Below are positions 59,914-64,000 of a DNA stretch of 64,000 bases, in pieces. The position numbers and the translations under genes are program-made. The DNA is from Brevibacillus sp. JNUCC-41. Lineage in GTDB: Bacteria > Bacillota > Bacilli > Bacillales > DSM-1321. Each line of letters starts with the position of its first letter. Within the stretch, counting starts at the first letter, position 1. The DNA lies in contig NZ_CP062163.1 of NCBI RefSeq assembly GCF_014844095.1, positions 4,001,501-4,065,500 of the forward strand. The letters are read 5' to 3'. A model generated the notes under the pieces. It was not told where the DNA came from, did no database searches, and saw nothing but the letters and a program-made list of their open reading frames with translations.

Positions 59914-60786
59914 ATGAGTTTCATCGCGATAGATTTAGACGGAACATTATTAAACGACCAGAACGAAATTAGTGAAGAAAATATAAAGGCGATTCAATAT
60001 GCCCAAGATAGAGGCTTTGAAGTAGTTATTTCAACAGGGCGGGCTTATTTTGACGTTCAAACAATTTGTGAAAAAGCCGGGATTTCCCCATTTGTAATCG
60101 GGACAAATGGTGCAACCACTCATTCCAAAAGCGGAAAGTGCATTTCTTCTATTACGATAACTAAAGATTGTGTCGAATCTATTCTCCAATGGTTAGATGA
60201 ACGGAATTATTATTACGAAGTGTTTACTGATAAAGCCATTTATACGCTAAAAAAGGGAAGAGAACATTTCCATAATGAGATTAAAAGTTTGAAAAACGCA
60301 GATTTGAATACAGATATGAAAGAATTAGTTGAAGTAGCGGAGAGGCAATTTGACCAGTTTGGATATGTTTTAGTTGAAAACTATCATGATATCTTAAAAC
60401 AGGAGGAAGAATTCTATAACATATTGGCATGTTCTTTTGATAAAAAGAAATTAGCGGAAGCATGGAACCAATTCGAAAAGTTTGATGAGTTGATGGTTGT
60501 TTCATCTGCTGATCACAACATTGAAATGACTAGTAAAAGAGCTTCAAAAGGAAAGGCTCTTGAAAAATTGGCTTTTTTGATGAATGGCTCCTTAGATCAG
60601 GCTATGGCAATCGGGGACAGCAACAATGATTTATCCATGTTCGAGAAAGTTGAATACAGCGTAGCGATGGGAAATGCGAAAGATGTCATAAAAGATGTTT
60701 GTACAACGACAACCCTTAAAAATGATGAAAATGGGGTAGCTTATGCGATTTATCGATATTTGGAGAACTTCGTGGTTCAAAAATAA
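59914..60786 (+). CDS. Cof-type HAD-superfamily phosphatase
   Basis: A 290-residue HAD phosphatase of the Cof/YidA (type IIB) group. Motif I is [13 protein letters not shown] with the nucleophile Asp, motif II STGR, the cap domain lies between, and motif IV is [24 protein letters not shown]. The basic KGKAL segment (motif III) is in [13 protein letters not shown]. Such enzymes hydrolyse sugar phosphates, flavin precursors or pyridoxal phosphate. The start is set at ATG 59914, about 10 bases after AAAAGGGG; an upstream ATG at 59893 lacks a site. A Fur-like box lies upstream. Confidence 0.9.
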   Translation: MSFIAIDLDGTLLNDQNEISEENIKAIQYAQDRGFEVVISTGRAYFDVQTICEKAGISPFVIGTNGATTHSKSGKCISSITITKDCVESILQWLDERNYYYEVFTDKAIYTLKKGREHFHNEIKSLKNADLNTDMKELVEVAERQFDQFGYVLVENYHDILKQEEEFYNILACSFDKKKLAEAWNQFEKFDELMVVSSADHNIEMTSKRASKGKALEKLAFLMNGSLDQAMAIGDSNNDLSMFEKVEYSVAMGNAKDVIKDVCTTTTLKNDENGVAYAIYRYLENFVVQK

Positions 60787-60815
60787 GTGTCAATGCCGAA
60801 GGAGCGAGCGATAAA

Positions 60816-60911
60816 ATGGCCTGGATATATATTATAATGGCAGGACTTTTGGAAATCGTTTGGGTGAACGCTCTTAAATATTCTCACGGATTCACCAATT
60901 TTGAGTTTTAA
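60816..60911 (+). pseudogene. Truncated small multidrug resistance (SMR) gene
   Basis: ATG 60816 follows a good AAGGAGC site. The frame reads [20 protein letters not shown], then KYSHGFTN, and stops at 60909. It matches the first helix of QacC/SugE-type SMR transporters, with the essential membrane Glu in GLLEIVW. The other three helices (about 75 residues) are absent, and the next gene begins 44 bases later. It cannot make a transporter. Confidence 0.8.
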
Positions 60912-60955
60912 CGAATACCGCTAATTATTTTCATATTTATGAGGGGGGATTGTTT

Positions 60956-62242
60956 ATGGCAGTAGCACAGAAGCAGGTCAATAAATGGTTTACCTTATGT
61001 ATCTTAATTTTGGGAGGAGGAACAATATTTAAATTATCATCCTTAAAAGATGCTTTTTACGTTCCGATGCAAAAATATTTTCATCTTTCACATACCCAAA
61101 TAGGTTTGGCATTATCTGTATATGCTATTGTACAAATGTTAGGTTATGTAGTCTCCATGTACATCACTGATAGATTTTCTAAAAGGAAGTTAATTCCGAT
61201 TGGATTGATTGGTGTAGGTGCAACTGGGATTTATTTATCTACTATACCAAGTTATTATGGAATTTTAGCTTCTTGGGGAGTAATGGCTTTATTTACAGAG
61301 ATTACTTTTTGGCCAGTATTGATAAAAACCGTTAAATTGCTTGGAGACTCCGACGAACAAGGCAGGATGTTTGGATTTCTTGAAGCTGGCCGTGGTGTTG
61401 TAGATACAATCGTTGCATTCTCTGCTCTAGGTATATTTATTTGGTTAGGATCTGAGTCATTAGGTTTCAGAGCCGCAATTTTATTCTTTGCCTTGATTAC
61501 AATTATTGTTGGTATCATCAGTTATTTCTTTATAGAGGACGATATCATTGAAACGTTTGATAAGGGTGGAGAAGAAATTAGTAAAAGTAAAGTAGCTTTG
61601 AAAGGTGCGATGCAAGCAATTAAAACTCCCAAACTTTGGTTTTCCTCATTTACAATATTTTGCGTTTATACGGTTTACGCAGGTTTAACTTACTTTATTC
61701 CGTTCTTGCAAGAAATTTATGGAATGCCGGTAGCGTTATTAGGTGTATATGGGATTATAAACCAATATGGATTAAAAATGATAGGCGGTCCCATCGGTGG
61801 ATTCTTAGTTGATAAAAAATTTAAATCAGCGACAAAATACCTTAGATTTACATTTCTCTTATCCATTATTACAATGATAATTTTTATTATGCTTCCACAT
61901 GACAAAATGAATATTTATATAGGAATAATTGCGACACTTGGCTTCGGATCGATTGTATTTACTCAACGGGCTGTGTTTTTTGCCCCATTAGATGAAATTG
62001 ATATTCCAAAAGAGATAAGCGGTGCTGCCGTATCAGTAGCTTGTTTAGTTGGTTATGCTCCTTCAATTTTCGCCTTTGCCATGTATGGTAATATTCTGGA
62101 TCACAATCCTGGAATTACTGGATATAGATATGTATTTTTGATTATGATCGCCTTTGCAGCTATAGGTTTTATTATAAGTAACTATTCAGTTAAAATTTTA
62201 AAAAAGCAAAAACAAACTAACCGATATTTGGAAGATAATTAA
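60956..62242 (+). CDS. MFS transporter (sugar- or organophosphate-type)
   Basis: A 428-residue, 12-helix major facilitator. Marks include AFYVPMQKYFHLSHTQIGLALSVYAIVQMLGYVVSMYITDRFSKRKLIPIGL (helices 1-2 with the loop 2-3 motif) and, in the second half, GPIGGFLVDKKFKSATKYLRF. The layout with a long first periplasmic segment recalls OPA/ACS-type carriers. The start is ATG 60956, seven bases after GAGGGGGGA. Nearby genes (a sugar isomerase/epimerase at 63206 and a damaged ridA) suggest that it once served or still serves import of a sugar-like substrate. Confidence 0.83.
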   Translation: MAVAQKQVNKWFTLCILILGGGTIFKLSSLKDAFYVPMQKYFHLSHTQIGLALSVYAIVQMLGYVVSMYITDRFSKRKLIPIGLIGVGATGIYLSTIPSYYGILASWGVMALFTEITFWPVLIKTVKLLGDSDEQGRMFGFLEAGRGVVDTIVAFSALGIFIWLGSESLGFRAAILFFALITIIVGIISYFFIEDDIIETFDKGGEEISKSKVALKGAMQAIKTPKLWFSSFTIFCVYTVYAGLTYFIPFLQEIYGMPVALLGVYGIINQYGLKMIGGPIGGFLVDKKFKSATKYLRFTFLLSIITMIIFIMLPHDKMNIYIGIIATLGFGSIVFTQRAVFFAPLDEIDIPKEISGAAVSVACLVGYAPSIFAFAMYGNILDHNPGITGYRYVFLIMIAFAAIGFIISNYSVKILKKQKQTNRYLEDN

Positions 62243-62296
62243 ATGAATGCTTAATTTTTTATCGATATATAAATTGGATTAACTTTGGGTAACAAA

Positions 62297-62409
62297 ATGA
62301 AAATTGGATTAGAAACAGAAAGCTTTCACTTGCAGTTTATTATAGTTGAATGAATATTTTCGATTTTATCAGAAAAACAGCTAAATTAGGATTAGCCGGA
62401 GTCATACTT
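62297..62409 (+). pseudogene. Duplicated, frameshifted 5-prime end of the sugar isomerase gene
   Basis: ATG 62297 begins a sequence nearly identical to the start of the gene at 63206 (MKIGLETESFHLQF in both). One base is lost near 62345, which puts a TGA in frame. The similarity fades after about 110 bases (GGAGTCAT..). It is a partial gene copy about 900 bases upstream of the intact one. Confidence 0.85.
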
Positions 62410-62491
62410 TACACAGAATAATTTTAGAAATGTGTCATCCATGTAAGCGAAGGAAGGAAAGGATCATTTAAGATGTAAAACCGTTTTTCAA

Positions 62492-62623
62492 TAATAACTG
62501 ATTGATCCTTTTACAACATACTATCCAAGTGATGATCTTTTAGAACAAATGTTATTGGCCCAAGATAATGAAATTAAAGAATCTGTACAAACGGTCAAAA
62601 AAGTTACGAGAAAAATATTGTAG
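62492..62623 (+). pseudogene. 3-prime remnant of an unidentified gene
   Basis: An open frame without a start reads LIDPFTTYYPSDDLLEQMLL, then AQDNEIKESVQTVKKVTRKI, and stops at 62621. It has coding character and ends 20 bases before the ridA start, so it was probably the previous gene of the same operon. I do not recognise the family. Confidence 0.4.
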
Positions 62624-62643
62624 ATAAAAAGGAGATTTTTATT

Positions 62644-63023
62644 ATGAAAGAAGCAGTTTTAACAAGTAATGCGCCACAACCTATTGGACATATTCCCAAG
62701 CGGTATTATCAAAAGGGATTCTCTATATTTCGGGGCAACTCCCTTTAAATCCTAATACGAATAAATTAGCTATAGGCATTGAAGACCAAGCAAGACAATG
62801 TTTAGAAAATTCAAAGCACATTTTAAGAGAAAAAGGTCTAGAAATGAATTCAGTTTTGAAAACAACTATATTTGTGACTGATTTATCAGGTTTTCAAACT
62901 GTAAATGAAATTTATGCGGAATATTTTTCGAAGCCTTTTCCAGCTAGGAGTACCATTCAGGTAGCAGAATTACCTATGAATGCAATGATTGAAATTGAAT
63001 TGATGGCCGAGGTAAAAAGGTGA
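62644..63023 (+). pseudogene. ridA: Frameshifted RidA-family (YjgF) gene
   Basis: ATG 62644 follows AAAAGGAGA. The first 15 codons read MKEAVLTSNAPQPIG. One base is then missing in what should be GPYSQAV, since the next frame gives YSQAVLSKGILYISGQLPLN and continues to KTTIFVTDLSGFQTVNEIYAEYFS and FPARSTIQVAELPMNAMIEIELMAEV. All RidA signatures are present, including the arginine that binds imine substrates. RidA hydrolyses reactive enamines and imines. As read, the gene is inactive; a single-base sequencing error would explain it equally well. Confidence 0.85.
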
Positions 63024-63205
63024 CCAATTATTCTTTTTTGGGGAGAATGTGTTCCGTCGTTTAGTTGCTGGTTCTTCCCTTATTTAAGAGAACTTTCGTA
63101 AGCAAAGTCGTTAAGTAGAAATTAATTCAAATAAAAATAGAAGTCGAACAAAATTTAGTTTAATTTCTACTCGGTACAATAAATTAACATAAAGGTGGGT
63201 AAAAC

Positions 63206-64000
63206 ATGAAAATTGGATTAGAGACAGAAAGCTTTCATTTGCAGTTTATTACAGGTCGAATGGATATTTTCGGTTTTATCAGAAAAACAGCCGAATTGGG
63301 ATTAGATGGAGTCATGATCAATATTGTTCCATGGCCAGGTTTACCAGGAATTGGCACATTAGAATCGTTTGAACCGGAATACTTAGACAAGGTGAAAAAA
63401 GAAATTCAAAAGTATGGATTTTTCGCTGAAATCGATACAAATGGAACCGATCCGAAACATCTGACACAGGTCATTGAGGCCGCGCATAGAATTGGAGCGG
63501 ATGTCATTCGTACGTATACCTGCATGGGAGAATATGATCCAGACACATTGAGAAGAGCCCCTGAAGATATTAAACAGATTGTTCCATTATTAAAAAAATA
63601 TAGAATGAAGCTTGCTGTTGAAAATCACGAGGAAGAGTTAACGGATGAAGTGATTCAAATCATCAAGGAAGTCAACAGCCCTTGGGTGGGTGCTCATTGC
63701 GATTTCGGGAATGCAATGATGGCATGGGAGGACCCGGTTGAAGCTGTAAGAAAATTAGCACCATATGCCTTTACAACTCATTTTAAGGATCATATTATCG
63801 TCCATGATGGCGAAGATTACAGGGTATGTGGCGTACCTGCTGGGACTGGCAATATCGATTTGGAAGAATGTTTTAAAATATTGATTGAGAATTCAATGTT
63901 GACAAGAATCAACGTAGAAATGTGCTTCCCGTATGCCATCCATTTTAAGAGAGAGCCTGGTACAGGAGGAGTCTTTGCAGTAGGCGAAGGAGCATTTAAG
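63206..64000 (+). CDS. Sugar phosphate isomerase/epimerase (xylose-isomerase-like TIM barrel), partial
   Basis: The first 265 residues of a TIM-barrel protein of the AP-endonuclease-2/xylose-isomerase-like superfamily; the window ends inside it. Metal-binding positions are visible: Glu in KLAVENHEEE, Asp in GAHCDFGNAMM, His in TTHFKDHIIV, and Glu in RINVEMCFPYA. The start MKIGLETESFHLQFITGRMD follows AAAGGTGGG. Relatives epimerise keto-sugars, cleave inosose or isomerise hydroxypyruvate. It follows an MFS transporter and a damaged ridA. The exact substrate is unknown. Confidence 0.85.
   Translation, partial: MKIGLETESFHLQFITGRMDIFGFIRKTAELGLDGVMINIVPWPGLPGIGTLESFEPEYLDKVKKEIQKYGFFAEIDTNGTDPKHLTQVIEAAHRIGADVIRTYTCMGEYDPDTLRRAPEDIKQIVPLLKKYRMKLAVENHEEELTDEVIQIIKEVNSPWVGAHCDFGNAMMAWEDPVEAVRKLAPYAFTTHFKDHIIVHDGEDYRVCGVPAGTGNIDLEECFKILIENSMLTRINVEMCFPYAIHFKREPGTGGVFAVGEGAFK

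Overview
The window looks like chromosome from a low-GC, spore-forming Gram-positive of the Bacillaceae, closest in feel to Peribacillus/Bacillus. The evidence is strong AGGAGG ribosome sites with frequent TTG and GTG starts, a Spo0E-type and a YfhD-type small protein, an intracellular subtilisin, CsoR/CopZ/CopA copper genes, and a phoD-tatA-tatC block laid out as in B. subtilis. No rRNA, tRNA, CRISPR array or intact transposon was seen.

Layout. 1-9.4 kb: intracellular protease ispA, a broken nitrilase gene, the csoR-copZ-copA copper efflux set with two CsoR-type operators, a DinB-fold protein and a patatin phospholipase. 9.4-12.4 kb: a catabolite-controlled (cre) sugar-acid transporter and a 2-hydroxyacid dehydrogenase, then a Spo0E-like small gene. 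12.8-15.8 kb: phoD-tatA-tatC. 15.9-20.3 kb: a metabolite:H+ symporter and an iron-dependent alcohol dehydrogenase, divergent from a PAS/sigma-54 activator. 21.4-31.1 kb: the most striking region, a taurine and 2-aminoethylphosphonate type catabolic cluster (GabP-like permease, lipoprotein, phnX, xsc, tpa, PIG-L deacetylase, YeiH exporter, GntR/UTRA regulator). It has three promoters that share one operator. 31.6-36.5 kb: a second PAS/sigma-54 activator with three identical-type palindromes, a sigma-54 promoter, a CitMHS transporter and an AtuA/AtuA-related pair. 36.7-45.4 kb: housekeeping and resistance genes (YfhD, YuiD, erythromycin-esterase family, GNAT, two MarR regulators, a two-subunit ABC multidrug exporter). 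45.9-55 kb: orphan bkdAA-bkdAB, a third PAS/sigma-54 activator, and its likely target operon (acyl-CoA ligase, enoyl-CoA hydratase, GntP-type permease, MaoC hydratase), interrupted by a 128-bp GC-rich repeat. 55.4-58.5 kb: a DMT exporter and an electrophile/quinone-response pair. 58.5-64 kb: a decayed zone with an IS110 remnant, a truncated SMR gene, a frameshifted ridA and a duplicated gene start, among an HAD phosphatase, an MFS transporter and a sugar isomerase cut off by the window end.

How it works together. The dominant theme is scavenging of unusual small organic acids and amines. Each catabolic block carries its own transporter and dedicated regulator: three use sigma-54 and one uses a GntR repressor. 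Products feed into acetyl-CoA, acetyl-phosphate or glyoxylate/hydroxyacid metabolism. In the taurine block, import, transamination to sulfoacetaldehyde, cleavage to acetyl-phosphate plus sulfite, and anion export can all be assigned to encoded proteins. phnX adds the matching step for the phosphonate analogue.
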